Source: Hahella sp. HN01
GTDB lineage: Bacteria; Pseudomonadota; Gammaproteobacteria; Pseudomonadales; Oleiphilaceae
DNA: 64,000 bases
Assembly: GCF_018986435.1 (NCBI RefSeq)
Contig: NZ_JAHMIN010000009.1
Location: 1-64,000 of the forward strand
Direction of reading: 5' to 3'
The notes beneath the pieces were generated by a model. That model saw only the letters and a list, made by a program, of their open reading frames with translations. It did not search any database and was not told the DNA's origin. The translations under genes and the position numbers were made by a program. Position 1 is the first letter of the stretch. Every line of letters begins with the position of its first letter. Positions 49,113-57,962 of this stretch are shown one piece after another.

Positions 49113-49871
49113 GTGGATTTAGCTACGCTTTTGGGCCTCATCGGCGGTTTCGCGATCGTGACGATGGCGATGATGTTAGGCGGCTCAATTGGAATGTTTG
49201 TTGATGTGCCGTCGCTTCTCATTGTATTTGGCGGCACGCTATTAGTTGTTCTGATGAAGTTTTCGCTTGGTCAATTCCTTAGCGCGGGCAAGGTGGCGGC
49301 CAAGGCTTTTATGTTCAAGCTGGATAAGCCCGAAGAATTGATCGAGCAGGTCGTGGAACTGGCGGACGCCGCCAGAAAAGGCGGTTTGCTCTCTCTGGAA
49401 GGTAAGGAAATTCCCAACGCGTTTCTCTCCAAAGGCATTCAACTGCTGATAGACGGTCACGATGGCGATGTGGTGAAAGCGTTGCTGACTAAAGATCGTA
49501 ATCTTACCGTGGACCGGCATAAGCAAGGCTCTTCCGTATTCACCTCCATGGGGGATGTGGCTCCGGCGATGGGAATGATCGGCACACTGGTGGGGTTGGT
49601 GGCGATGTTGTCCAACATGGATGACCCTAAGTCTATCGGGCCAGCGATGGCTGTTGCGCTACTCACAACGCTATATGGCGCCATGCTGGCGAATATGGTG
49701 GCGATTCCAGTTGCGGATAAATTGAAATTGAGAATGGGGGAGGAAGAGCAGATCAAGTCCATGATCATCGACGCTCTGTTGGCGATTCAGGCGGGGCAGA
49801 ACCCGCGCGTGATTGAGACCATGCTGCGCACCTATCTGCCTGAAGGTAAACGTCAGACTGAAGAAGCCTGA
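49113..49871 (+). CDS. pomA: Sodium-type flagellar stator protein PomA (MotA family)
   Basis: PomA surrounds PomB in the stator that drives flagellar rotation with sodium flow. The 252-residue protein starts MDLATLLGLIGGFAIVTMAM, very close to Vibrio PomA, has four membrane helices (about 5-22, 33-52, 150-172, 183-203) and the DVAPAMGMIGTLVGLVAMLS segment. The charged cytoplasmic loop (about 75-140) faces FliG. The GTG start has a good AGGAG. pomB follows after 14 bases. Confidence 0.93.
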   Translation: MDLATLLGLIGGFAIVTMAMMLGGSIGMFVDVPSLLIVFGGTLLVVLMKFSLGQFLSAGKVAAKAFMFKLDKPEELIEQVVELADAARKGGLLSLEGKEIPNAFLSKGIQLLIDGHDGDVVKALLTKDRNLTVDRHKQGSSVFTSMGDVAPAMGMIGTLVGLVAMLSNMDDPKSIGPAMAVALLTTLYGAMLANMVAIPVADKLKLRMGEEEQIKSMIIDALLAIQAGQNPRVIETMLRTYLPEGKRQTEEA

Positions 49872-49885
49872 CGGGAGTTGCGCCA

Positions 49886-50866
49886 ATGAGTGACGAAGAA
49901 GAGCAAAAGTGCGAATGTCCTCCCGGGCTGCCTGCCTGGATGGCGACTTTCGCCGATTTGATGTCCTTGCTGATGTGTTTCTTTGTGCTGCTGCTGTCTT
50001 TTTCGGAGATGGATGCGCTCAAGTTCAAACGTCTGGCCGGCTCCATGCGGGAGGCCTTCGGCGTGCAGGCTGTCGTCAATGTGGACAATATTCCCAAAGG
50101 CACCAGCATCATCGCCCAGGAGTTCAGCCCCGGTAAGCCTGACCCAACGCCGCTGCAGACCATCATGCAGCAAACCCAGATGGAACTGCCTAACCTGGAG
50201 CAGCTCTGCGAGCAGCAGGTGGCTGACGCCTTGAAGGAAGAGTGTCCCAAGATAAAAGGGGAAGAGCTCAGCGACATTGTGCTGGAAAAGATCAAGATGT
50301 TGGTGGAGGAGACGGAGAACGACGCCATTACATTGGCTTCCGCTTTGGAGGCGGAGGTTCGCAACAATCAGGTTGAAGTGGAGACCCGGGGACGTAAGAT
50401 TGTCATCCGTGTGCAGGAGAAAGGCTCGTTTAACAGCGGCTCCGCGAATTTGAATCCAGAGTTTTATCCGGTGATAGACAAGCTGGTGGAACTGCTCAAG
50501 TCCATGGATGGCACTATCGCGGTGGAAGGGCATTCGGACAGTATTCCCATTCATACCGCCCGGTTTCGCTCCAATTGGGATCTCTCCGCCGCACGGGCGC
50601 TGGAAGTAGCCCATGCGTTGTTTGAGTCGGGAGAGCTGGACCCCTCCCGCTTCAGCGTCGCCGGTTATGCAGACACGAAACCTCTGGCGCCGAATGACTC
50701 GGCGGAAAACCGCGCTCGCAACCGACGGGTGGAAATTATTCTGCAACAGCCTCTGGATGCTGAGACCAAGAAAGAAATCCAGAAGGCGAGAGATGTCGCC
50801 CCAGGCATTTTGCCCAGCGATCAATCGGAAGAGTGGCAGGGCTTGGCTCCGGACGAAATATTCTGA
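49886..50866 (+). CDS. pomB: Sodium-type flagellar stator protein PomB (MotB family)
   Basis: PomB carries the ion-binding Asp and anchors the stator to peptidoglycan. The 326-residue protein begins like Vibrio PomB: CPPGLPAWMATFADLMSLL, placing D24 as the ion-binding residue, then one membrane helix (about 20-40). A long periplasmic linker (about 45-165) follows, and an OmpA-like peptidoglycan-binding domain (about 168-290: EGHSDSIPIHTARFRSNWDL, NRARNRRVEIIL). The high similarity to Vibrio PomAB makes sodium the likely ion. Confidence 0.93.
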   Translation: MSDEEEQKCECPPGLPAWMATFADLMSLLMCFFVLLLSFSEMDALKFKRLAGSMREAFGVQAVVNVDNIPKGTSIIAQEFSPGKPDPTPLQTIMQQTQMELPNLEQLCEQQVADALKEECPKIKGEELSDIVLEKIKMLVEETENDAITLASALEAEVRNNQVEVETRGRKIVIRVQEKGSFNSGSANLNPEFYPVIDKLVELLKSMDGTIAVEGHSDSIPIHTARFRSNWDLSAARALEVAHALFESGELDPSRFSVAGYADTKPLAPNDSAENRARNRRVEIILQQPLDAETKKEIQKARDVAPGILPSDQSEEWQGLAPDEIF

Positions 50867-50988
50867 TCTGGCTGATAGTTGAGCGGTTCGCTATAGATTG
50901 GGTGAGAGCGTATAAATAGAGAGACGTAATGGGAGCAAAAAGCAGGACGCGCATGAGAGTATTGACGTATGAGCGCGGGTGAGAATCT

Positions 50989-51576
50989 ATGTCTGAGTTA
51001 GATGAAAGACGTCGCTTCTTTCGCATTAGCGATACAGTAGGTTTGGCGTATCGGGTGTTGCAGCGCGGAGAGGCGACGGAGAAAGAGTCATCGGAATCCC
51101 ACGTAAGTTCGGCCTCTTTGTTGACGCTGGAGAATGATATCTCCAAAGCGCTGGAGAGCATGCGGGCGGCGAACGCCGGGTTGGCTCATATGCTTGAGTT
51201 GTTCAACCGCAAGATCAACCTAGCGCTGACCCTGGAAAACCGCAGTGACGGCGTATGGTCGGAGCCCCGACGGGCCAAGCGGGTCAATCTCAGCGCCTGT
51301 GGCATCGCTTTTCCGGTGGACGATCATCTGGATGTCGGCGTGACGCTGCAACTGCACATGATCTTATATCCCAGCAATATCTCCATGTCCCTGCGTGCGC
51401 TCGTTATTGCCTGCGACAAGCCCAGAGCTGACGACGAGGACAAAGATGGCTTTGTCCTGCGGGCGGACTTCACGGACATTGAAGAACAGAATCAGGAAAT
51501 CCTGATTCAGCATGTCCTTAAGTGTCAGACCCGTCAGTTGCGGGAGCGGCGAGAGGAGAAGGAAAAGAAAGGCTGA
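50989..51576 (+). CDS. PilZ-domain protein with a helical insertion
   Basis: PilZ domains bind c-di-GMP. The 195-residue protein has an R-x-x-x-R site near the start (ERRRFFRIS, residues 8-12) and N-x-S-x-x-G (NLSACG, residues 100-105), followed by GIAFPVDDHLDVGVTLQLHM. These two motifs are normally some 20-30 residues apart; here 88 residues lie between R12 and N100, and residues 41-77 look like an added helical segment (SASLLTLENDISKALESMRA). A second basic pair, RRAKR (94-98), sits just before NLSACG. Its position after pomAB suggests a link to motility, but it starts 122 bases later and may have its own promoter. The last 59 bases overlap the convergent next gene. Confidence 0.8.
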   Translation: MSELDERRRFFRISDTVGLAYRVLQRGEATEKESSESHVSSASLLTLENDISKALESMRAANAGLAHMLELFNRKINLALTLENRSDGVWSEPRRAKRVNLSACGIAFPVDDHLDVGVTLQLHMILYPSNISMSLRALVIACDKPRADDEDKDGFVLRADFTDIEEQNQEILIQHVLKCQTRQLRERREEKEKKG

Positions 51577-52306
51577 CTTCGCTCTGGTATACGCCCTTCT
51601 CAAACGTCTTTTCCCACATCTGCGTAACGCCGTTTGCATCATGCAGCAACAGCGTACTGCTGCGGGTGCCGTAATCATTCGAGGTAATAAAGGCGGAGGA
51701 CAGCAACCGCTCCACCTCAACACCAACTCCAGTATCCGGCAACAGATAGTCCGGCGCGGCGGCGTCATCCGCCAGTAACGTCCAGAGTTCATCCTGACTA
51801 GGTCCATTGATCGCAGAAGCGAATCGGCGCTTGCCGGCGGTTAACTTGGGCCAGGGCGTATTCAAAAATCCGTTGCTCAAACCGTATACGCCTGGCGTTA
51901 AACGCTGATATTGAGGCTCCTTGCGATTGCTGAAATAAGCCAGGGTGGAGCCAGCGAGCATCATCAAGTTGAAACCGCCATAGGAGTGACTGGTCGGCTC
52001 CAGGGCGGCGGCGAAATCGTCCACTGACAATTCCGACTCCAGGAAGCTTCTGACCAGAGCGCCTCTAGAAAGCTGCGCCGCTTCGCGGGGGCCGGAGCGG
52101 TGATTGGTGATGGCGGCGAATCGGCCGTTGGTGGTTGCGCCCATCCAGGTTCCTCCTTCCTGCAAATCGCGTCCGGCGTAAATGCGCGGGCGCTCAGGCC
52201 ATTGCGTGAGAGGCTGGGTGGGGCGGGCGTAGAACTCGTCGCGATTGGCGGCGACGATCAGCGGAAACCGGGGATTCGCTTGGTAAGCGACAAATAGTAG
52301 GCACAT
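51518..52306 (-). CDS. NRDE/TANGO2-family protein
   Basis: The 262-residue protein is of the NRDE (formerly DUF833, TANGO2-like) family. The start MCLLFVAYQANPRFPLIVAA puts Cys at position 2, expected to be the N-terminal nucleophile of an Ntn-hydrolase-like fold, and NRDEFYARPT is the name-giving motif. Further on are GGTWMGATTNGRFAAITNHR and YGLSNGFLNTPWPKL. The molecular function of the family is not settled. The end overlaps the PilZ gene by 59 bases tail to tail. Confidence 0.88.
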   Translation of the reverse strand: MCLLFVAYQANPRFPLIVAANRDEFYARPTQPLTQWPERPRIYAGRDLQEGGTWMGATTNGRFAAITNHRSGPREAAQLSRGALVRSFLESELSVDDFAAALEPTSHSYGGFNLMMLAGSTLAYFSNRKEPQYQRLTPGVYGLSNGFLNTPWPKLTAGKRRFASAINGPSQDELWTLLADDAAAPDYLLPDTGVGVEVERLLSSAFITSNDYGTRSSTLLLHDANGVTQMWEKTFEKGVYQSEVSLSFPSPLAAPATDGSDT

Positions 52307-52422
52307 AGGCTTGCTCCCAGACGTGCGTGGAATTCGAAAAGCACAGAGTCCTTAATTTATGTATCATACCACCTTCTTTATACGGGGCTCCTGGCGGAGC
52401 GGCCTGATCCTATGGGGGCGAA

Positions 52423-53223
52423 ATGGTATTCCTGGCGTATTTGGCTTTGGGCGCGCTAGCGGGAGTGTTGGCCGGACTGTTCGGCATCGGCGGCGGATTG
52501 ATTATTGTCCCTGCATTGATTTTCAGCTTCGAACTACAGAACGTGGCCCCAAGCGTCGCTACGCATTTGGCCGTCGGCACATCCCTGGCGACAATTATTT
52601 TCACATCTATCAACTCGATCCGGGCGCATCATCAGAAGCAAGGGGTGAATTGGCGCGTGTTTCGTCCTATGGCGGTAGGACTGATGGTGGGCGCGGTATT
52701 GGGCGCGCAGACGGCCTCATTGATGCCCGCGGCGCAGTTGAAACTGGTCATCGGGATATTCGCTATCACTATCGGCGTGCAAATGGCGTTGGCGTTGAAG
52801 CCCAAACCCCATAGGAGCCTGCCTGGCGACGGTGTATTGGCAGGCGTTGGCGGCGGCATCGGCTGGGCGTCCGCCATATTCGGCATTGGCGGCGGCTCCC
52901 TGTCGGTGCCTTATCTGACATGGTGTAACGTGCGCATGCAACAGGCAGTGGGCACCTCAGCCGCTTGCGGGTTGCCGATCGCGCTCATGGGCGCCGTTAC
53001 AAATATCTGGGAAGGATGGAGCGAAGCGTCGCTGCCGGAATATAGTCTGGGGTTCATCTATCTGCCGGCTTTGGCGGGGATCGCGATCACCAGCATGCCC
53101 TTCGCGAGCCTGGGCGCTAAATTGGCTCACCGTCTGCCTGGAGACGTGCTTAAACGAATTTTCTCAGTGCTGCTGTTTGTTGTGGGCGGCCGGTTTCTAT
53201 ATCAAGCGTGGGGACAATTGTGA
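52423..53223 (+). CDS. TauE/SafE-family sulfite exporter-like membrane protein
   Basis: The 266-residue protein has about eight membrane helices. The family repeats are visible as [20 protein letters not shown] and [20 protein letters not shown], one in each half, which is the inverted-repeat TauE/SafE pattern. Members export sulfite or sulfonates, but the substrate here is unknown. The stop overlaps the lgt GTG (GTGA), suggesting coupled translation. Confidence 0.88.
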   Translation: MVFLAYLALGALAGVLAGLFGIGGGLIIVPALIFSFELQNVAPSVATHLAVGTSLATIIFTSINSIRAHHQKQGVNWRVFRPMAVGLMVGAVLGAQTASLMPAAQLKLVIGIFAITIGVQMALALKPKPHRSLPGDGVLAGVGGGIGWASAIFGIGGGSLSVPYLTWCNVRMQQAVGTSAACGLPIALMGAVTNIWEGWSEASLPEYSLGFIYLPALAGIAITSMPFASLGAKLAHRLPGDVLKRIFSVLLFVVGGRFLYQAWGQL

Positions 53224-54041
53224 CAGAACGTTGGTTTGACTATCCGAATATCGACCCGGTGGCTTTTTCCGTTGGGCCGCTGAGCGTGCATTGGTATGGC
53301 TTGATGTATCTGCTGGGCTTCGCCGCGGCCTGGATGCTGGGTAAGCACCGTTCGCATCAGCCGCATGCGCCTATGCAGGAGCAGCAAGTGGCGGACCTGA
53401 TCTTCTGGTGCGCGCTTGGCGTCGTATTGGGCGGGCGTGTTGGCTATGTCATATTTTATAACTTTGAACAGTTTCTGGATGATCCCATCTGGTTGTTTGA
53501 AGTCTGGACCGGCGGCATGTCATTCCACGGTGGACTGATTGGCGTGATTATCGCCATGTGGGCTTACGGTCGTTCACTGGGACTGTCTTTCTTTCAAGTG
53601 GCGGATTTTGTAGCGCCGCTGGTGCCAATCGGCTTGGGCGCAGGGCGCCTGGGCAACTTTATTGGCGGCGAACTCTGGGGCAGGGCGTCTGATGTTCCCT
53701 GGGCCATGGTGTTTCCGCGCGACCCGACGCATCTGGCGCGCCATCCCTCGCAGCTCTATCAATTCGCCCTGGAAGGCGTCGCCCTGTTTTTGATTCTATG
53801 GTTCTATTCCGCCAAACCCCGCCCGCGCATGACCGTCTCCGGCTTGTTCCTGCTGTGCTACGGCTGCTTCCGCTTCCTGGTGGAGTTCGTGCGTGAGCCA
53901 GATGCTCAGCTGGGTTACCTTGCATGGGGCTGGCTGACCATGGGTCAGGTATTATCAACCCCGATGATTGTGATTGGGGTGGCTTTCATTATTTATGGCC
54001 GCACCGTTTATGGGGCGGAAGCAAAAGCGGCGCGGAGTTAG
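53220..54041 (+). CDS. lgt: Prolipoprotein diacylglyceryl transferase
   Basis: Lgt attaches diacylglycerol to the lipobox Cys of prolipoproteins such as LpoA, whose gene is also in this window. The 273-residue protein has about seven membrane helices and the signature [19 protein letters not shown], and [13 protein letters not shown] near the start. The GTG at 53220 is chosen because it overlaps the previous stop and has GGGGA 7 bases upstream; a GTG at 53208 lies inside the upstream gene. thyA follows at 10 bases. Confidence 0.95.
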   Translation: MTERWFDYPNIDPVAFSVGPLSVHWYGLMYLLGFAAAWMLGKHRSHQPHAPMQEQQVADLIFWCALGVVLGGRVGYVIFYNFEQFLDDPIWLFEVWTGGMSFHGGLIGVIIAMWAYGRSLGLSFFQVADFVAPLVPIGLGAGRLGNFIGGELWGRASDVPWAMVFPRDPTHLARHPSQLYQFALEGVALFLILWFYSAKPRPRMTVSGLFLLCYGCFRFLVEFVREPDAQLGYLAWGWLTMGQVLSTPMIVIGVAFIIYGRTVYGAEAKAARS

Positions 54042-54051
54042 TAGACGTCAT

Positions 54052-54846
54052 ATGAAACAGTATCTCGACATGATGCGCCATGTGCGCGAGCAAGGGGCCG
54101 TAAAAACTGACCGCACTGGCACCGGCACCCGTAGCGTATTCGGTTATCAGATGCGCTTCGATTTGCAGCAGGGGTTTCCCCTGGTGACCACCAAGAAGCT
54201 GCATTTGCGTTCGATCATTTATGAATTGCTGTGGTTTCTGAACGGCGACACTAATGTCAAGTACCTGAAAGACAATGGCGTCAGCATCTGGGACGAGTGG
54301 GCGGATGAAAGCGGCGACTTAGGGCCTGTTTATGGCTATCAGTGGCGCAGCTGGCCGGCGCCGAATGGTGAGCATATCGATCAGATTTCCAATGTGCTGG
54401 CGCAGATCAAAAACAATCCGGACTCCCGTCGTCATATGGTGGTGGCGTATAACCCTGCGTTTGTGGACCAAATGGCGCTGCCTCCCTGTCACGCCATGTT
54501 CCAGTTCTATGTGGCGGAAGGGCGTTTGTCCTGTCAGTTGTACCAGCGTAGCGCCGATATTTTCCTGGGCGTGCCTTTCAATATCGCCAGCTATGCATTG
54601 TTGACGCATATGTTTGCGCAGCAGTGCGACCTTGAGGTGGGAGATTTCATCTGGACCGGCGGCGATGTTCACCTGTACAACAATCATCTAAATCAGGCGG
54701 ATGAGCAGTTAAACCGCGAACCGCGTCCGCTGCCGCAATTGCAGATTCGTCGCAAGCCGGCGTCGCTGTTTGAATATGAATTTGAAGACTTTGAGATTAC
54801 GGGATACGACCCGCACCCTCATATTAAAGCGCCGGTAGCAGTGTAA
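54052..54846 (+). CDS. thyA: Thymidylate synthase
   Basis: ThyA methylates dUMP to dTMP with methylene-tetrahydrofolate. The 264 residues equal E. coli ThyA in length. Key sites are [20 protein letters not shown] at the N terminus, [14 protein letters not shown] with the nucleophile C146, and [20 protein letters not shown] with the Tyr-His pair [19 protein letters not shown] 54052 gives exactly this start. folA lies 11 bases downstream, so product and recycling enzymes are paired. Confidence 0.98.
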   Translation: MKQYLDMMRHVREQGAVKTDRTGTGTRSVFGYQMRFDLQQGFPLVTTKKLHLRSIIYELLWFLNGDTNVKYLKDNGVSIWDEWADESGDLGPVYGYQWRSWPAPNGEHIDQISNVLAQIKNNPDSRRHMVVAYNPAFVDQMALPPCHAMFQFYVAEGRLSCQLYQRSADIFLGVPFNIASYALLTHMFAQQCDLEVGDFIWTGGDVHLYNNHLNQADEQLNREPRPLPQLQIRRKPASLFEYEFEDFEITGYDPHPHIKAPVAV

Positions 54847-54857
54847 GGAGCGAAGAT

Positions 54858-55355
54858 ATGAGCGCAGTTTTATCAATCGTTGTCGCCCGCGCCGAGAATG
54901 GCGCTATTGGCGTGGAAAATACGCTGCCCTGGCGTTTATCCAATGACCTGCAGTATTTCAAGCGGGTCACCATGGGTAAGCCCATTATTATGGGGCGCAA
55001 GACCTTTGATTCGATCGGGCGCCCCTTGCCGGGCCGAACCAATATCGTGGTGACGCGCAATAAAGACTGGCGTCATGATGGCGTCAGCGTGGCGCATTCT
55101 CTGGAAGAGGCCGTATCTCTGGCGGGGCGGGAGCCCGTGGAGGAAGTCATGCTGATTGGCGGCGCCGAATTGTACCGGCAGGGACTGGCGGCGGCTCAGC
55201 GTGTTTACTTGACGGAGGTGAAGACCTCCGTGCAGGGCGATGCGTTCTTTCCAGAGCTTGATCCCGCTGACTGGCGTGAAACTTCTCGCGAGTCGCACCC
55301 GTCGGATGAGAAAAATCAATATCCCCATGACTTTGTCGTCTTTGAGCGGTCATAA
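54858..55355 (+). CDS. folA: Dihydrofolate reductase
   Basis: FolA regenerates tetrahydrofolate from the dihydrofolate made by ThyA, using NADPH. The 165-residue protein shows IVVARAENGAIGVENTLPWR, MGKPIIMGRKTFDSIGRPLP (NADPH site), VMLIGGAELYRQGL and the YLTEVKTSVQGDAFFPEL stretch. The acidic residue that binds folate is not obvious as the usual DLPW; the sequence is ENTLPWRLSND, so the Asp is in the later SND. GGAG lies before the ATG. Confidence 0.95.
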   Translation: MSAVLSIVVARAENGAIGVENTLPWRLSNDLQYFKRVTMGKPIIMGRKTFDSIGRPLPGRTNIVVTRNKDWRHDGVSVAHSLEEAVSLAGREPVEEVMLIGGAELYRQGLAAAQRVYLTEVKTSVQGDAFFPELDPADWRETSRESHPSDEKNQYPHDFVVFERS

Positions 55356-55368
55356 CGCCTCAGTCTCC

Positions 55369-57834
55369 ATGCTCCCCATCGATCACATTATCCCTGAGCT
55401 TCTAACCACTCTGGAAGCTCACTCCACGGTACTGTTGCAGGCCCCGCCAGGGGCCGGTAAGACCACTCGGGTTCCTTTGGCCCTATTGGATTCGCCCTGG
55501 CGCGACGACCGCAAAATTCTGATGCTGGAGCCGCGCCGGTTAGCGGCGCGCTCCGCCGCTCGCTTTATGGCGAAGCAACTGGGAGAGCCGGTTGGACGCC
55601 GAGTCGGTTATCGTACTCGACAGGACACCAAAGTTTCCGCCGATACGCGTATCGAAGTGGTGACCGAAGGCATTTTGACCCGCCTGATTCAATCTGATCC
55701 CGCCCTGGAAGACTATGCAGCGGTGCTGTTCGACGAATTTCACGAACGTTCTCTGCAGGCGGACCTGGGCTTGGCTTTGGTGCGTGAGAGCCAACAGGCT
55801 CTGCGGGAAGATTTGCGGGTGCTGGTTATGTCCGCGACCCTGGATACCGCGCCACTGGCCAAGCTGCTGGGAAATGCGCCAGTGCTGACCAGCGAAGGGC
55901 GCGCCTATCCCGTGGAGGTGCGCTATCGCCCCTTGCAGCGGGAGCAGCGACCGGTAGAGAAAACGGTTGCGGTGGTGCGAGAGGCGCTGGCGGAAGAAAG
56001 CGGCTCGTTGCTGGTGTTTTTGCCCGGTGTAGGCGAGATTCGACGGGTCCATGACGCCTTGGCGGAGCACTTGCCAAACGGGGTGCGTTTAGCGCCTTTG
56101 TACGGCAACCTCAAAGCGGAAGAGCAGGATCAGGCGATTCTGCCTTGCGTGGAGGGCGAACGAAAAGTGGTTCTCGCCACGGCTATTGCGGAAACCAGTT
56201 TGACCATTGAGGGCGTGCGCGTGGTGATTGACGCGGGCCTGCAGCGTCGCGCGATCTTTGACGCCAATAGCGGCATGACCCGCCTCACGACGGGCAGAGT
56301 GTCAAAAGCGTCGGCGAAGCAGCGCAAAGGCCGCGCCGGCAGGTTGGAGCCCGGCGTATGCTATCGCCTTTGGTCGGAGACGGAGCAGCAGGGATTGAGC
56401 CCTTTTACCCCGGCGGAAATACTGGAAGCGGATTTGGCTCCCTTGGTGCTGGAGCTGGCTCAATGGGGCGCGCGTCAGCCGCAGGACTTAGTTTGGCTGG
56501 ACCCACCGCCGATGGCGCATTGGCGACAGGCGGTCGATACGTTGCGCTGGTTGGATGCGCTGGATGAGGCTGGCGCAATTACCTCTCACGGGGAAAGTCT
56601 GCGTGAGTTCGGCGTCCACCCCCGTTTGGCGCATATGGTGGTGATGGGGAGAGCGATCGGCGCGCCGGTGCTTGCGGCGGAAGTCGCTGCGCTCCTGGGC
56701 GAGCGGGATCTGCTGGGACGGGATGCCGGCGCAGATCTGCAGCAGCGTGTGCGAGCCCTGCGCGGTGAATACAAAGGCACCGGGCTGGATCGCCGACGCC
56801 TGGAAAGCGTACGTCAGGATGCGCGCAAGCTTATAGACGGCAAAACCTCTGACGAGCTTGGGATGGATGCGGTCGGCCGGCTACTCGCGTTGGCCTACCC
56901 AGACCGCATCGCCCGACGGCGCACTGGCTCAAGTCCCCGTTACCAGCTCAGTAATGGACGCGGCGCGGCGCTGGCGGAAGAAGACTCGCTGGGGCGAGAG
57001 ACTTGGCTGGTGGCGGCCGACCTTGATGGTCAGGCGCGGGAGTCCCGAATATACCTGGCGGCGGCCTTGAGTCCTGGCGATTTTGAGCTGGATTTGAGCG
57101 CCCATATCGTCACTGAAGACCAAGCGGATTGGGATGAGCAGCGAGGCACGGTGGTGGCGCGTCGAGTCAGACGGCTGGGCGCATTGATTCTGGAAGAGCG
57201 GCCCGTTGCGGTGAGTCCGGAGCTGGTCCGGGAGGCGCTGTTGACCGCTGTACGGCGCAAAGGCCTGGACAGCCTGCCATGGAGCGATGCCGCGCGGCAA
57301 TGGCGCGCCCGCGTGACTTTAATGCGCAGGCAACAACCTGACGCATGGCCGGAGTTGAGTGATGACGCCTTATTGGCGGACCTGGAAAACTGGCTCGGTC
57401 CTTTCCTCAATGGCGTCTCCAACTGGGCGGGACTGCAAAAACTGGACTTGCTGTCGGCGCTGAAAACATTGATTGACTACACCGCACAGCAGGCTCTCGA
57501 CGCTCAGGCGCCGGTGGCATTGACGATTCCAACCGGGCAAAAAGTGACGCTGGATTATCTGGCGGAGAGCGGCCCAGTGCTGGCGGCTAAACTACAGGCG
57601 CTGTTCGGTTGGACGGAAACGCCGCGAGTGGCCGGGGGGCGAGTACCTGTAGTGATTCACTTGTTATCCCCTTCGCAAAGACCGCTGGCGGTGACCAGTG
57701 ATCTAGCCAGTTTCTGGCGCAATAGCTATCCGGAGGTGCGCAAAGACATGCGCGGCCGTTACCCCAAACATCCCTGGCCGGAAGACCCTCTGACGGCGGA
57801 AGCCAAGCAGGGAACCAAGAAGCAACAGTTCTGA
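55369..57834 (+). CDS. hrpB: ATP-dependent RNA helicase-like protein HrpB
   Basis: HrpB is a DEAH/RHA-type helicase of unsettled physiological role in bacteria. The 821-residue protein shows PPGAGKTTRVPLALL (motif I), FDEFHERSLQADLGL (motif II, DEFH), VMSATLD (motif III) and QRKGRAGRLEPGVCYRL (motif VI), then the HrpB-specific C-terminal region with GVSNWAGLQKLDLLSALKTL. ATG 55369 is chosen because the upstream in-frame starts lie inside folA. Length is close to E. coli HrpB (809). Confidence 0.94.
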   Translation: MLPIDHIIPELLTTLEAHSTVLLQAPPGAGKTTRVPLALLDSPWRDDRKILMLEPRRLAARSAARFMAKQLGEPVGRRVGYRTRQDTKVSADTRIEVVTEGILTRLIQSDPALEDYAAVLFDEFHERSLQADLGLALVRESQQALREDLRVLVMSATLDTAPLAKLLGNAPVLTSEGRAYPVEVRYRPLQREQRPVEKTVAVVREALAEESGSLLVFLPGVGEIRRVHDALAEHLPNGVRLAPLYGNLKAEEQDQAILPCVEGERKVVLATAIAETSLTIEGVRVVIDAGLQRRAIFDANSGMTRLTTGRVSKASAKQRKGRAGRLEPGVCYRLWSETEQQGLSPFTPAEILEADLAPLVLELAQWGARQPQDLVWLDPPPMAHWRQAVDTLRWLDALDEAGAITSHGESLREFGVHPRLAHMVVMGRAIGAPVLAAEVAALLGERDLLGRDAGADLQQRVRALRGEYKGTGLDRRRLESVRQDARKLIDGKTSDELGMDAVGRLLALAYPDRIARRRTGSSPRYQLSNGRGAALAEEDSLGRETWLVAADLDGQARESRIYLAAALSPGDFELDLSAHIVTEDQADWDEQRGTVVARRVRRLGALILEERPVAVSPELVREALLTAVRRKGLDSLPWSDAARQWRARVTLMRRQQPDAWPELSDDALLADLENWLGPFLNGVSNWAGLQKLDLLSALKTLIDYTAQQALDAQAPVALTIPTGQKVTLDYLAESGPVLAAKLQALFGWTETPRVAGGRVPVVIHLLSPSQRPLAVTSDLASFWRNSYPEVRKDMRGRYPKHPWPEDPLTAEAKQGTKKQQF

Positions 57835-57904
57835 CAGGGTGAACAACGAAGGAAGCGTTGGTGAGGGGGAGGCAGAGTTGCTTTAGACGCGGGTCAATGT
57901 GAAG

Positions 57905-57931
57905 CCCGTGCGGAGACTGGCTCCGCACGGG
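57905..57931. terminator. GC-rich hairpin between hrpB and ilvD
   Basis: An 11-bp perfect stem (CCCGTGCGGAG / CTCCGCACGGG) with a 5-nt loop lies in the convergent gap. No long T run follows on either strand; the gap is 128 bases and has no gene. Confidence 0.6.
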
Positions 57932-57962
57932 TGGGGCGATATCAGATCTGAACTTCTACAGA

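Noticed and set aside
50040-50882. Extra frames in the pomB region
   Set aside because: They are out-of-frame shadows of pomB with no signal or domain.
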